A DNA stretch of 64,000 nt from Hymenobacter aranciens. Its GTDB lineage: Bacteria > Bacteroidota > Bacteroidia > Cytophagales > Hymenobacteraceae. Positions 1-8,684 of this stretch are shown here, in pieces (the stretch's first letter is position 1; each line of letters opens with the position of its first letter). The stretch lies in NCBI RefSeq assembly GCF_030580865.1, contig NZ_JAUQSY010000007.1:186001-250000 (forward strand), in the 5' to 3' direction. A model generated the notes under the pieces. It worked only from the letters and a program-made list of their open reading frames with translations, did not search any database and was not told the origin of the DNA. Position numbers and translations under genes: made by a program.

Positions 1-269
1 GCGCCGTGCCGCGCCAGAACGCGGCCAGCTTCGCGGTGGATGGCAAGGGCTACGTGGTGGGCGGCACCAACAGCGGCAACCTCATCAGCTGCTGGGCCTA
101 CAACCCCGCCACCGACATCTGGTACCAGAAAACGGACTTTGAGGGCTCGGCCCGCAACTACGCCGTGGGCTTCGGCATCGGCGACCGCGGCTACGTGGCG
201 CTGGGCCTGAACGGCACCACCCGCCTCGATGATACCTGGCAGCTATTCCCCGAGAAGGAAAGTGAGTAA
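1..269 (+). CDS. Kelch-repeat protein, C-terminal end (5' end outside window)
   Basis: The reading frame is open from the left edge of the window and ends at TAA 267-269, so this is the last ~88 residues of a longer protein. The tail shows Kelch-type blades: a paired-glycine strand (GYVVGGTNSGN), a YNPATDIW turn, then GDRGYVALGLNG and a closing DTWQ. Kelch repeats build beta-propellers that bind proteins or sugars; in Bacteroidota they are common in exported proteins. The final 8 bases overlap the GTG start of the DUF4270 gene, so the two are probably co-transcribed. GTG at 6 could serve as a start but would leave too little of a propeller. Confidence 0.75.
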   Translation, partial: AVPRQNAASFAVDGKGYVVGGTNSGNLISCWAYNPATDIWYQKTDFEGSARNYAVGFGIGDRGYVALGLNGTTRLDDTWQLFPEKESE

Positions 270-1554
270 GCGGCTGATTGTGCGCGGAGTGCTGGCCCTG
301 CTGGCCGGCCTCCCCCTGCTCCTGACGGCCTGCGACGACCCCACCGTGGACCTGGAGCTGAGCACCGACCCCACCGAGCGCAACGCCTACTACACCGACA
401 CCATCACGGTGCGCAGCAGCACGGTGCTGGTCGATTCGGTGCCGTCGTCGGCCACGGCCTACCTGCTGGTGGGGCGCTACGTGGATGCGCAGCTGGGTAC
501 CATCGAAGGCCGCAGCTACCTGCAGCCCAGCCTGGCGGCCGCCTTCCAGCCTACTACCGAGCTAAGCTACGACTCGCTGGTGCTGGCCCTGACGCCCGAC
601 GCCTACCGCTACGGCGACACCACCCGCACTCAGCAGCTGCTGGTGCACCGGGTGCAGCAGCCCTTCGTGGCCACCAAAACCTACTACACCCGCGACGCCC
701 TGAGCTACGACGCTACGGCGCTGGGCCAGCGCACCTTCCGCGCCCCCAAGAGCCTGGCCAGCCTGCGCGTGCGCCTGGGTGGCACCCTGGGCCCGGAGCT
801 GTGGCAGGCCGGCCTCAATAACCGCCTGACCAGCAACGACGAGCTGCGCGAGGTGCTGAAAGGCCTGGCCCTGCTGCCCGGCCCGGCCGACAATGCCGCC
901 ATCGTGAGCTGGAGCCCTACCGCCACGCTGCACCTCTATTACCACGACCCGCTCGACCCTACCACGGCCCTGAATACGGACTTTGAATTGGGCACCCGCC
1001 ACTTCTTCCAGCTCGAAGCCGACCGCAGCAGCACGCTGCTGGCTTCGCTCACGCAGGTAAAGAAAGGGCTGCCCAGTACCGCCACCGCCAACCAAACCTT
1101 CATCGAGGCCGGGCTGGGCCTATACACCAAGCTCGAATTCCCGTATCTGCTTAACTTCCGGGACGTGGGCTCGGGCTTTGTGTTCGGCTCGGCCGAGCTG
1201 AAGCTGGAAGTGGTGAGTAACACGGCCACGCGCCAGCTGCCGGTGCCCGCAGTCGTGGTGCCGCAGCTCGTCAGTCGCGGCAACCAGCTGGGCGCCGCCT
1301 TCCTGAACTCGGCCGGCACTACGCTCACCATTCCGGCCGTGACGGCCGTTTCGACCCGCACCGGCCTCGACCAAACCAGCTACACCCTCGACTGCTCGGC
1401 CTATATTGAGGCGGTGGTGCTGGGCACATTGGCCAATGATGGCCTGCTGCTAAACGGTGATGCGCAGGTTGCCACGGTAGGCCGGGCGGTGCTGGGCGGC
1501 CCTGGGCACGCAACGAATCCGCTGAAAATAAGTGCTTATTACACGCGGCGCTAG
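262..1554 (+). CDS. DUF4270 family lipoprotein
   Basis: A 430-residue exported lipoprotein of unknown function. I chose GTG 262 because it is preceded by a purine-rich GAGAAGGAAA ribosome site at 252-261 and gives a clean lipoprotein signal: basic start, hydrophobic core, lipobox LLTAC with Cys near residue 25. The upstream in-frame start at 229 would put a nonpolar-poor tail before the signal. The body matches the DUF4270 pattern: beta-rich, with a YDSLVLALTPD segment, a GRYVDAQLGTIEG segment near the N-terminus, and an L(Y)LxYH-type strand in the middle. DUF4270 proteins are widespread outer-surface lipoproteins of Bacteroidota and have no assigned biochemical role. It overlaps the Kelch gene by 8 bases, which suggests an operon. 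Confidence 0.8.
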   Translation: MSKRLIVRGVLALLAGLPLLLTACDDPTVDLELSTDPTERNAYYTDTITVRSSTVLVDSVPSSATAYLLVGRYVDAQLGTIEGRSYLQPSLAAAFQPTTELSYDSLVLALTPDAYRYGDTTRTQQLLVHRVQQPFVATKTYYTRDALSYDATALGQRTFRAPKSLASLRVRLGGTLGPELWQAGLNNRLTSNDELREVLKGLALLPGPADNAAIVSWSPTATLHLYYHDPLDPTTALNTDFELGTRHFFQLEADRSSTLLASLTQVKKGLPSTATANQTFIEAGLGLYTKLEFPYLLNFRDVGSGFVFGSAELKLEVVSNTATRQLPVPAVVVPQLVSRGNQLGAAFLNSAGTTLTIPAVTAVSTRTGLDQTSYTLDCSAYIEAVVLGTLANDGLLLNGDAQVATVGRAVLGGPGHATNPLKISAYYTRR

Positions 1555-1736
1555 CGCTTGCGCTGCACAATCAAGGTAGTCCGAATTTCGCTGGGGTTCC
1601 GTTGGGCGTTGCCGGAAAGAAGGAGAATAGAAAAGTCAGGGAAAAGCCGCGCAACCATTGCGCACCGGGGCCGGTCTGGCAGAAAGACGGCTGGCCTGCT
1701 TTTCTTTACTTTCCCACTCTTTCACTTTTGTTTGTG

Positions 1737-2972
1737 ATGAAATCCCTTCCCTTCCGCTCGGCGCTGCTGGGCACTGCCGTAGCCCTGACGCTGACGGCCT
1801 GCCAGAAAGACAACACCAAGCCCGAGAACCCGTCCACCCAGCGCCCGCTCAACACCGCCGAGCGCCAGACGCTAAACAGCTCCAACGACTTCGCCTACCG
1901 GGCCTTTGGCGCCCTGCGGCAGGAAGACCCGCAGGAAAACCTGTTTATGTCGCCACTGAGCATTTCGGCGGCCCTCACCATGGCCTACAACGGCGCCGAC
2001 GGCACCACCAAGGATGCCATGAAGCAAACCCTGGGCTTCCAGCCGATGACGGACTTGGAAATCAACCAGTCGTACCAGAGCCTGTTTGCGCTGCTCGGCG
2101 GCATCGACAGCCGGGTGACGTTCACGGCGGCCAACTCCGTCTGGCACGCGCCGCGGGTGCAGCTGGCCCCGACCTTCGCCCAAACCAACCAGACTTACTT
2201 CGGGGCCACGGTGCAGAGCGCGCCCTTCGGCAATCCGGCCGCCGCTGCCACCATCAACGACTGGGTATCGACCAACACGCGGGGGAAGATTTCGACTATT
2301 CTGGACGCGACTACGCCCGACGACGTGATGTACCTTATCAACGCCATCTACTTCAAGGGCGCCTGGACGTACCAGTTTAACCCCCAGCTGACGCGCCCCG
2401 AACCCTTCCGTCTGGCCAGCGGCAGCACCCGCAACGTGGACTTTATGACCTTGCTGCGTGGTAAATACCTTCATTACCAAGATGCGCAGCAGCAGGTTAT
2501 CGACCTGCCCTACGGCAACCGCCAATACAGCATGACCTTGGTGGTGCCGCAGGGCACCACTACCTTGGACAACGTGGCCGCCAGCCTCAGCAGCGCCCAG
2601 CTCAGTACCTGGCTGGCGGCGGCCGACACCAGCAGCATGGAGCTGCACCTACCCAAGTTTAAGCTCGCCAGCGACAAAGACCTCAAGCCGATGCTCGCGC
2701 AGTTGGGCATGGGCGTGGCCTTCGGCGGTGGCGCTAATTTCGGCCGGCTGCTGGCCAACAACTCCGATGGGCTGTCCATTACGTCCGTCAAGCACAAGGC
2801 GGTGCTGGAGGTGAATGAGGAGGGCTCGGAGGCGGCGGCCGTCACGTCCGTGGGTATTGGCACCACCTCGGTGCCGCCCAGCGTGCGCATCGACCGGCCG
2901 TTCATCTTCCTCATCCGCGAGAAGTCGTCGAACGCCATTCTCTTCATGGGGCAGCTGACGAATCCGCAGTAG
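1737..2972 (+). CDS. Serpin family serine protease inhibitor (lipoprotein)
   Basis: A 411-residue serpin. ATG 1737 (not the earlier in-frame start at 1602) gives a lipoprotein signal ending LTLTAC, so the protein should be anchored in the envelope. The serpin fold is clear: an N-terminal NLFMSPLSISAALTMAYNGA block, a LINAIYFKGAW strand, and the C-terminal signature RPFIFLIREKSSNAILFMG. The hinge before the reactive loop (about residues 359-368) reads EEGSEAAAVTS, with the small residues seen in inhibitory serpins, so it probably traps serine or cysteine proteases by loop insertion. The scissile P1 residue cannot be set confidently; it lies in the roughly 20 residues before RIDRPFIF. A perfect hairpin terminator follows the stop codon. 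Confidence 0.93.
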   Translation: MKSLPFRSALLGTAVALTLTACQKDNTKPENPSTQRPLNTAERQTLNSSNDFAYRAFGALRQEDPQENLFMSPLSISAALTMAYNGADGTTKDAMKQTLGFQPMTDLEINQSYQSLFALLGGIDSRVTFTAANSVWHAPRVQLAPTFAQTNQTYFGATVQSAPFGNPAAAATINDWVSTNTRGKISTILDATTPDDVMYLINAIYFKGAWTYQFNPQLTRPEPFRLASGSTRNVDFMTLLRGKYLHYQDAQQQVIDLPYGNRQYSMTLVVPQGTTTLDNVAASLSSAQLSTWLAAADTSSMELHLPKFKLASDKDLKPMLAQLGMGVAFGGGANFGRLLANNSDGLSITSVKHKAVLEVNEEGSEAAAVTSVGIGTTSVPPSVRIDRPFIFLIREKSSNAILFMGQLTNPQ

Positions 2973-2997
2973 GCTTAACCTTTGGGGCTTTAAGGGA

Positions 2998-3037
2998 GTA
3001 TGCTGGAGGAATTTCCCACCTCCAGCATACTTTTTTT
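2998..3037 (+). terminator. Intrinsic terminator after the serpin gene
   Basis: A perfect 12-bp stem (2998-3009 with 3019-3030), a 9-base loop and seven T residues at 3031-3037. It sits 25 bases after the serpin stop codon. The T run directly touches the ATG of the DUF3140 gene at 3038. Confidence 0.9.
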
Positions 3038-3373
3038 ATGGCTAACACGCCCGACATCCACGCCGCCTTCAAGGCCGATGTAAACATGACTGCTTCCGAA
3101 CTGGAGAAGTGGCTCAAAACCGACGAATCGAAGTCCGTGGGGCAGGACAGCGGCGACGGCGAAAGCATCGGGCACCACTCGGGCGAGCACATCGTGCGCA
3201 TTCTGCACAAGAAAAAGGCCGACCTCACGGCCGACGACGAGGCCCACATGCACAAAGTGCACAGCTACGTGAGCCGCCACCGGGCCCAGGGCCCGCACGA
3301 TAAGAAGGACGTGGAAACCTCGCGCTGGCGCTACTCGCTGATGAACTGGGGCCACGACCCGCTGAAAAAGTAG
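3038..3373 (+). CDS. DUF3140 family protein
   Basis: A 111-residue, charged, soluble protein. It matches DUF3140: VNMTASELEKWL near the start, a SGEHIVRILHKK segment, HMHKVHSYVSRH in the second half, and the near-invariant ending RWRYSLMNWGHDPLK. The function of the family is unknown; it is often annotated as DNA-binding without direct proof. The conserved region begins before residue 17, so the internal Met at 3086 is unlikely to be the start. That leaves ATG 3038, which has no ribosome site and immediately follows the T tract of a terminator hairpin. Either the message starts within or just after the hairpin, or translation is leaderless. Confidence 0.8.
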   Translation: MANTPDIHAAFKADVNMTASELEKWLKTDESKSVGQDSGDGESIGHHSGEHIVRILHKKKADLTADDEAHMHKVHSYVSRHRAQGPHDKKDVETSRWRYSLMNWGHDPLKK

Positions 3374-3380
3374 CCCCGCC

Positions 3381-4049
3381 TTACGGCGCCGGCACGGCCG
3401 CCAGCAAGTCCTGAAAAAACGCGCCGGTGTAGTCCGGCGCGCAGTGGCGCACGTTGGCGAGGTCGGCAAATTCGGCGGCTTCGTGGGTGGTGAGGAGCAC
3501 CACGGCATCCATGCCAGCGTTGCGGGCGGCCTCGGCGCCCTTGGGCACGTCTTCGAACACGAGGCAGTCGGCCGGGGCCACGCCGAGCTGGGCGGCAGCC
3601 CGGAGGAAAGTTTCGGGGTGGGGCTTGCTCAGCGTCACGTCGTCGGCGCTCACGATGGCCTGGAAGTAGTGCCGGATGTGCAGGTTATCAAGCACAAAAT
3701 CGATGTTGAACGGAATGGCGGCCGAGCCGATGGCCATCGGGATGCCGCGCTGGTGGGCCTGCTCCAGGAAGTCGGCCAGACCGGGCAGCAGCGCCAGGTG
3801 CGGACGAAACTCCTGTTGGTAGCGCTGCTCTTTTTGCAGGGCCCAGTGGTCCATCTCGGCGGGCGTAAACCGGTCGGGGCCGAACAGGCGCACCAGCACC
3901 TCCTGGTTTTTGCCGTACATCTGCGGCTTCACCTCGTCCCAGCCGAAGCTGCCGCCCAGGTCGTTGTTCAGCAAATGCTGCCAGGCCCGGGTGTGGTATT
4001 CCATGTCGTGAATAAGGGTGCCGTTGAGGTCGAAGAGGAATGCCTGCAT
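3381..4049 (-). CDS. HAD superfamily hydrolase, beta-phosphoglucomutase-like
   Basis: A 223-residue haloacid dehalogenase-type phosphatase or phosphomutase, cytosolic. I set the start at ATG 4049, which begins MQAFLFDLNGTL; the 37 upstream in-frame residues do not resemble the family. Motif I is DLNGT, with the nucleophile Asp at residue 7. Motif II is the Ser in AIGSAA, motif III the Lys in SKPHPETF, and motif IV the ED pair in VFEDVPKG. A cap domain lies between motifs I and II. The second Asp of the usual DxD is Asn here (residue 9), which should weaken general acid/base catalysis. The substrate cannot be read from sequence. The gene converges on DUF3140 with 7 bases between stops. Confidence 0.88.
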   Translation of the reverse strand: MQAFLFDLNGTLIHDMEYHTRAWQHLLNNDLGGSFGWDEVKPQMYGKNQEVLVRLFGPDRFTPAEMDHWALQKEQRYQQEFRPHLALLPGLADFLEQAHQRGIPMAIGSAAIPFNIDFVLDNLHIRHYFQAIVSADDVTLSKPHPETFLRAAAQLGVAPADCLVFEDVPKGAEAARNAGMDAVVLLTTHEAAEFADLANVRHCAPDYTGAFFQDLLAAVPAP

Positions 4050-4238
4050 AGAGCGAAAAACGAGGTAGCGAAAGGAAAAATGGCCCTGAATAAGGCCGGG
4101 CGTTGGGAGTAGAACCGGTGGCCCGGCCGGGTGTTCGGGCTGTGCCAACAAATGAGCCAACCAGCGGGGGAGCGCTGCTCCGGCGGTTCGGGGTTATCTT
4201 CGCTGGCCCGCCGCGGGTATTGCTGTTCTTGAAAACGT

Positions 4239-5075
4239 ATGCGCCACTACGCCTGCCTGCTTGCCCTGATGGGTGCCGCCCTGCTCGGCGGCTGCGCCGA
4301 TAAAAAGGCCGACCCCACGCCGCCGCCCGCCCCCGTGGGCAGCCTCCACATCGACGTGGAAAACGTGGTGGGCCCCGACCCGCTGGTGCTCGACACCCGC
4401 ACCTACACTAGCCCGGCCGGCGAGCCGTTCACGGTGTCAACCTTTCGCTACTACCTTTCTAATTTCAAGCTCACCCGGGCCGATGGCAGCCAGTACGCCG
4501 TGCCCGAGAGCTACTTCCTGGTGCGCGAGCTGCGCCCCACCGACCCCTGGACCGACACCGGCAAGCACATCGTGCTCGACAGCATTCCGGCGGGCGACTA
4601 TACCGGCGTCTCGTTTCTGATTGGGGTGGATGAGGCGCGCAACACGGCCGGCGCCCAAACCGGCGCCCTTGCCCAAAGCAACCACATGTTCTGGGACTGG
4701 CGCCAGGGCTACATCTTCCTGCAGATGGAAGGCCACTCGCCCGCCTCCGGCGACCCCGTGGCGCACCTGCTGTCGTACCACATCGGCGACTTTGCCAACC
4801 CCAACAACCTGCGCGAAGTGGCCCCGCCGCTGCCCGGTGGAGCCACCATCCGGCTGGCGGCCGGCGGCCGGTCGGCGCTGAAAATGCGCGCCGACCTGCT
4901 GCGCCTCTTCACCGGCGGCACCCCCGACACCGACTTCCCGGTCGAGTTTGGCCCGTACTGGTCGGCCTCGGGCGGGCGCGACGCCAGCACCATCGCCACC
5001 AACTACGGCGGTAGCCCCGAGCGCGGCGTGGTGGGTACGAACTCGATGTTTGCGGTGACGGAAGTGCAGAACTGA
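4239..5075 (+). CDS. MbnP-like lipoprotein (copper-binding protein family)
   Basis: A 278-residue lipoprotein with the signal ending LLGGC (Cys at residue 19). The core shows features shared by the MbnP family: an FRYYLSNFKL segment near residue 70, FLIGVDEARN near residue 127 and an MFWDWRQGYIFLQMEG block near residues 150-165. MbnP proteins, named from methanobactin operons and studied beside di-heme MauG-like partners, are periplasmic copper-associated proteins. No MauG-type gene is next to it here, so its link to copper rests on family membership alone. It is divergent from the HAD gene and convergent with the next lipoprotein gene, so it is probably transcribed alone. Confidence 0.82.
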   Translation: MRHYACLLALMGAALLGGCADKKADPTPPPAPVGSLHIDVENVVGPDPLVLDTRTYTSPAGEPFTVSTFRYYLSNFKLTRADGSQYAVPESYFLVRELRPTDPWTDTGKHIVLDSIPAGDYTGVSFLIGVDEARNTAGAQTGALAQSNHMFWDWRQGYIFLQMEGHSPASGDPVAHLLSYHIGDFANPNNLREVAPPLPGGATIRLAAGGRSALKMRADLLRLFTGGTPDTDFPVEFGPYWSASGGRDASTIATNYGGSPERGVVGTNSMFAVTEVQN

Positions 5076-5083
5076 GGAAACTC

Positions 5084-6274
5084 TTAGTCCGGTTTTTGAA
5101 GCCGGTAGCGCAGCGCCTGGCTCAGGGTATCGACGTAGAAGGCGCCCTGTGCCCCGCTTTCGGTGTTGACACTAAAACGTACTTCGGTAGCTCGTTGCGG
5201 GGGCTGAAACGTGGCCAGCTGCGCCAGCTTCAGCAGGCGCAGGGCGCGGGGCTGGTCGTGCGGGAGCAGGCCGATTTGCTGGTGCTCCTCATCGAACAGG
5301 TAGTAGGTGCGGGTTTGGCCGAGATAGGCGGCCTGCATGCGGGTGCCGAGCTCGCCAATCACATTTTCGAGGGGAAAAGACGCCAGCTGGCGGCCCGTGA
5401 GGTCGAGCAGGCGGGCGCTGGCCCCGGCAGTGGCATTGCCCTGCGGGTCGTAGTCGGGCAGGTAGCTCACCAGCACGTGCTGGTTGTTCACCAGCAGGGT
5501 GCCGCCCACTTGCAGCCCGGGCTTTTCGAAGGGCGTGACGCGGCCATCGGCCCGGATGATGTGGAAGCTGGTGAGCAGCGTGCGGCCGTCTTCCGACAAG
5601 GCCACCGGCGAGTTGCAGCCGCCCGTCCAGCTACTCAGGCGCTGCTGGCGCAGCTGGCCGGTGCGGGCGTCGAGCAGCAGCAGCAGCTGGCCGCCCGCGT
5701 CGCTGTCGGGCGGGGTCAGGTCGAGTTCGAAGGCCAGGGCCCCAAACTGCGGCAGGTAGCCCAGGAAGGCCGGCTGCCGGGCCACGGCGCAGGCGGCCAG
5801 GTCTTCGGTCATCTCCTTTTTCAAACTCGACTTCAGTATCCGCCGCGTGAACTGCGGCTGCCCGTCGGCCCGCAGCAGGCGGAAGGTGTAGGTCACCTCC
5901 ACGCCCTGCACGGTGCGGTCGTCGAGGCCGGGGGCGGGGTCGCCCAGGTTCACCTCGCCGGCTTCGGGCGGGTAGGTGTAGCGCAGGGGCCGGGTGCTGT
6001 CGGGGGCGGCGCTGGCCTCTACCCGGTAGCTTAGGCCGTCGATGCGCACCAGCGGCGACACGGGCACCTGCTGCTCGCCCCGCCAGGCGTAGGGCTCCAG
6101 GGCGGTGTAGGGCGGCACGGTATCGGCCAGGGCCAGCGCGGGGCGTGCCACGGCGGCCACCGGCGCGGGGGCGGGGAGAGGCTGGGCCGGAATGGTGGGG
6201 GCCTGGCGCTGGGTGGGCTGCTGCGTGCAGCCGGCCAGCAGCAGGCCGGCGGTGAGAAGAGAAAGAAGACGCAT
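5084..6274 (-). CDS. Lipoprotein of unknown function, beta-propeller-like
   Basis: A 396-residue predicted lipoprotein. ATG 6274 gives a signal MRLLSLLTAGLLLAGC with the lipidated Cys at residue 16, followed by a Pro/Ala/Gln-rich linker to about residue 60. The rest is beta-rich. Phrases such as LLLDARTGQLRQQRL, SEDGRTLLTSFHIIRADGRV and RLLDLTGRQLASF recur roughly every 40-50 residues and suggest a WD40- or quinoprotein-like propeller. No catalytic motif is visible. I do not recognise a named family. It converges with the MbnP-like gene, with 8 bases between stops. Confidence 0.7.
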   Translation of the reverse strand: MRLLSLLTAGLLLAGCTQQPTQRQAPTIPAQPLPAPAPVAAVARPALALADTVPPYTALEPYAWRGEQQVPVSPLVRIDGLSYRVEASAAPDSTRPLRYTYPPEAGEVNLGDPAPGLDDRTVQGVEVTYTFRLLRADGQPQFTRRILKSSLKKEMTEDLAACAVARQPAFLGYLPQFGALAFELDLTPPDSDAGGQLLLLLDARTGQLRQQRLSSWTGGCNSPVALSEDGRTLLTSFHIIRADGRVTPFEKPGLQVGGTLLVNNQHVLVSYLPDYDPQGNATAGASARLLDLTGRQLASFPLENVIGELGTRMQAAYLGQTRTYYLFDEEHQQIGLLPHDQPRALRLLKLAQLATFQPPQRATEVRFSVNTESGAQGAFYVDTLSQALRYRLQKPD

Positions 6275-6422
6275 GCTGGTAGCTGACAAGGGCCGGGGAG
6301 GGGTACTAAGGTAGAAGGTTTTCGCGCCGCCGGGCGGGCGGCAGGGGGCTTGAAAAAGCCGGGCCCGTCGTGTACCTTGCGCCCGCTGGCGGCGCTGCAC
6401 CACCCCCGCCAGCCCCACTCGC

Positions 6423-7553
6423 ATGGCCGATGCGCCCGAAGAAGCCGCCACCCCCGGCCCCCGCTCCAAAGAAGAAATTCTGGCCGACCCACAGCTGCGG
6501 GCGCAGCTGGCGGGCTACGAGCCCACGCTGCACGACCTGGTGCTGCAAGAGTACGCCCGCCTGCTGGCCGACCTCCACCGCCACGGCGCGCTATACGAGC
6601 AAAACCTCGAAGCCCTGCTGCACCAGCACTCCCGGCAAGCCCGCAAGTATCTCTGGTTGATTCAATATCAAAAGCTCTTTGACCTCGAATGCCAGTGGCG
6701 CGCCGAGCTCGTGGAGGTGCCCGAAGCCCGGCTTACGGCCGACTTCGACGACTGGCACAACTACATTGAGGAGTGCCCCGTGCTGCCGCCCATCAGCCCC
6801 GAGGAGGTGGACCTGCTGAGCGCGTTCATCGGCCAGTGCACCGAGTCGGACGAGCTGAACGAGGGCAACTTCTGCAACCTGTTCTGGATGCGGCGTCAAC
6901 ACCCGAACCTCTACTCCGACGACGACGAGGATGCCCACGAGGTCATCAAGCCCTTCACCCATTTCTGGGACCTGCGCCGGGGCACCGGCTACCTGCGCCG
7001 GCTGCCCAACCCGCGCGGCGAGCGCGAGCAGCGCTACCTCGATGCCGTGATAGCCGACTACCACCGCCAGCAGCCGCCCGCTACCCCCCACGACGAGGAC
7101 GACGCCCTGCCCCAGGCGCCCACCTTCGGCCCGGCCCACGACGAGCTGATGCGCGACTGGCTCCGCCAATTTGAGCCCGCCGCCCGCCAGCGGCAGTTCG
7201 AGGCCAAGCTCCAGCTCCGCGCCTTCGACGCCTCCGAAGGCAGCTACCACCTTGCCCTGGCCCTGGAGCGCCTCCGCAATGCCGGCCCCTCCGGGCCGGT
7301 GCCTATCGATGCCCACGCCGACTGGCGCGAGGCCATCATTGCCGCCGGCCACCGCCACTACCTCGCCCAGGTGCGCGCCGCCCTGCCCGGTGCCTATGCC
7401 GACTACTGCCAGCGCCAGCAGCTTGGCATCAGCCACGAGCCGCCTACCGACAGCCATCGCTACCAACCCCGCGGCTCCGTCTTTGCGCACTGCGCCGAGC
7501 GCATCCGCCGGGGCCGCCGCCTGCTCGGCGAGCCCGACGATTTAGATTTCTAG
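6423..7553 (+). CDS. Hypothetical cytosolic protein, 376 residues
   Basis: A long, highly charged protein with no signal peptide or membrane segment. It is rich in Glu, Asp, Arg and Leu and is probably mostly helical. Local features are a Pro/Ala N-terminus (residues 1-15), a CNLFWMRRQHPNLY segment followed by an acidic DDDED run near residue 170, and a basic C-terminal patch (RIRRGRRLL). None matches a family I can name. It is divergent from the lipoprotein gene at 6274 and is followed by a 41-bp tandem repeat cluster that begins 7 bases after its stop. Confidence 0.65.
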   Translation: MADAPEEAATPGPRSKEEILADPQLRAQLAGYEPTLHDLVLQEYARLLADLHRHGALYEQNLEALLHQHSRQARKYLWLIQYQKLFDLECQWRAELVEVPEARLTADFDDWHNYIEECPVLPPISPEEVDLLSAFIGQCTESDELNEGNFCNLFWMRRQHPNLYSDDDEDAHEVIKPFTHFWDLRRGTGYLRRLPNPRGEREQRYLDAVIADYHRQQPPATPHDEDDALPQAPTFGPAHDELMRDWLRQFEPAARQRQFEAKLQLRAFDASEGSYHLALALERLRNAGPSGPVPIDAHADWREAIIAAGHRHYLAQVRAALPGAYADYCQRQQLGISHEPPTDSHRYQPRGSVFAHCAERIRRGRRLLGEPDDLDF

Positions 7554-7559
7554 CGGCCC

Positions 7560-7732
7560 GGGGACTCCCACCTCGGGCGGAATTGGAATTCCGCGTGAGG
7601 TGGGGAGTCCACCTGCTTCGGAATTCCAATCCCGCCCAAGGTGGGGAGTCCACCTGCTTTGGGATTGGGATTCCGCCCGAGGTGGGGAGTCCCCGGGCTT
7701 CGGAATTCCAATTCCGCCCGGGGTGGGGAGTT
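7560..7732. repeat. 41-bp GC-rich tandem repeat with an inverted flanking copy
   Basis: Three copies of a 41-bp unit lie exactly head to tail at 7599-7639, 7640-7680 and 7681-7721, and 11 bases of a fourth follow. Each begins GGTGGGGAGTCC and ends near CCGCCC. The block 7560-7598 is an inverted copy of the same unit with one base missing from the G run, so the cluster can fold into long hairpins. It fills most of the gap between 7553 and the promoter at 7787. I see no coding capacity in it. Confidence 0.85.
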
Positions 7733-7786
7733 TTCCGGGTAGTTGGGCGGCAGCCCGGGTATTTTTCTGACAGCCGGCAGGTTGAG

Positions 7787-7817
7787 TTTGGAAAGTTGCG
7801 AAAAATAAATAGTTTTG
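7787..7817 (+). promoter_or_regulatory. Bacteroidota-type promoter for the 7846 gene
   Basis: TTTG at 7787-7790 and TAGTTTTG at 7810-7817 are 19 bases apart. This matches the -33 TTTG / -7 TAnnTTTG promoter pattern known from Bacteroidota. The start codon is 28 bases downstream. Confidence 0.6.
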
Positions 7818-7845
7818 CGGCTCACCTTTATTCAACTGCTTAAGT

Positions 7846-8535
7846 ATGGAGCCTACTCCCAACCCCGGCCCGGCCACCGCGCCCGCCTACACCCCCTTCA
7901 TCCCCCGCGACCAGGACGAAAAGGCAGCCCTGTGCCTGCGCCTGGCTACCGCCTGGAAAAAGAACCCCCAGCTGGTGCTTATCTGGATAACCCAGGCGGC
8001 CTTCGAAACCAAGGCCAAGAACTACTACCAATCCGTCATCGACAAAACGGCGGTGGCGGCCAAGCGCGGCGGCATCACCCTCACCCTGGAAGAGGCCGAT
8101 GACAAAATCCGGGAAGGCCTGCCGTACCTCAAGGCCATCCTGCTCACTAAATTCAAGAAAGGCCACGACAAAGCAAAATATCCCGAGTTCGGCATCATCA
8201 CCCGCAACGACGGCTTCGAGCTGCCCAAGAAACACACCGAGCGCGCCAAAGCTCTCACCGCCATGCTCAAAGCTCTCAAGGATTACAGCCTCGAAGACGG
8301 CGAATTTGGCACCGAGTACTGGGGCCCCATCGAACAAGCCTACGTGAAAGGCGACAAAGACTCGAAAGACAACGACGCCACCGTGGGCAGCCTCGTGGGC
8401 ACCAAAGACGCCCTCGAAGACGAGGTGACCCTGGTGCTCTCCAAAATGCTGACGCTGCTGGAGGCCCAGTACCCGGACGAAAAGGAGCTGGCGGGCAAGC
8501 GGCGGGAGCTGGGGTATTTGAAGGAGTACAGCTAA
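7846..8535 (+). CDS. Hypothetical protein, 229 residues, Lys/Glu-rich
   Basis: A soluble, charged protein with no signal peptide. After a Pro-rich start (residues 1-20) it appears helical, with long Lys/Glu/Leu-rich stretches and a C-terminal segment LSKMLTLLEAQYPDEKELAGK that looks like a short coiled coil. I do not recognise the family. It has its own promoter 28 bases upstream and a hairpin terminator 12 bases downstream, so it is a single-gene unit. A decayed copy of its last ~110 bases plus terminator lies at 11278-11434, beyond the next gene. Confidence 0.7.
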   Translation: MEPTPNPGPATAPAYTPFIPRDQDEKAALCLRLATAWKKNPQLVLIWITQAAFETKAKNYYQSVIDKTAVAAKRGGITLTLEEADDKIREGLPYLKAILLTKFKKGHDKAKYPEFGIITRNDGFELPKKHTERAKALTAMLKALKDYSLEDGEFGTEYWGPIEQAYVKGDKDSKDNDATVGSLVGTKDALEDEVTLVLSKMLTLLEAQYPDEKELAGKRRELGYLKEYS

Positions 8536-8546
8536 GCGCCAAAAGG

Positions 8547-8580
8547 CCCCGCTGGAATGAGTCCGGCGGGGTATTTTTTT
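8547..8580 (+). terminator. Intrinsic terminator of the 7846 gene
   Basis: A 10-bp stem with one U-G pair (8547-8556 with 8562-8571), a 5-base loop and a T run at 8574-8580. A near-identical terminator recurs at 11403-11434. Confidence 0.88.
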
Positions 8581-8684
8581 AGCAGTCAACCGCTCTTCGC
8601 CGATAGTTGTAGACAAATTATTACCTTGTGTGGCGAACTGGCCGGGTGACCGTCGGTTTGGCGTACTGCTAATTTTCAATAGCT

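Noticed and set aside
7560..7732. CRISPR array
   Set aside because: The 41-bp copies are directly adjacent with no spacers, one copy is inverted and no cas gene is in the window.
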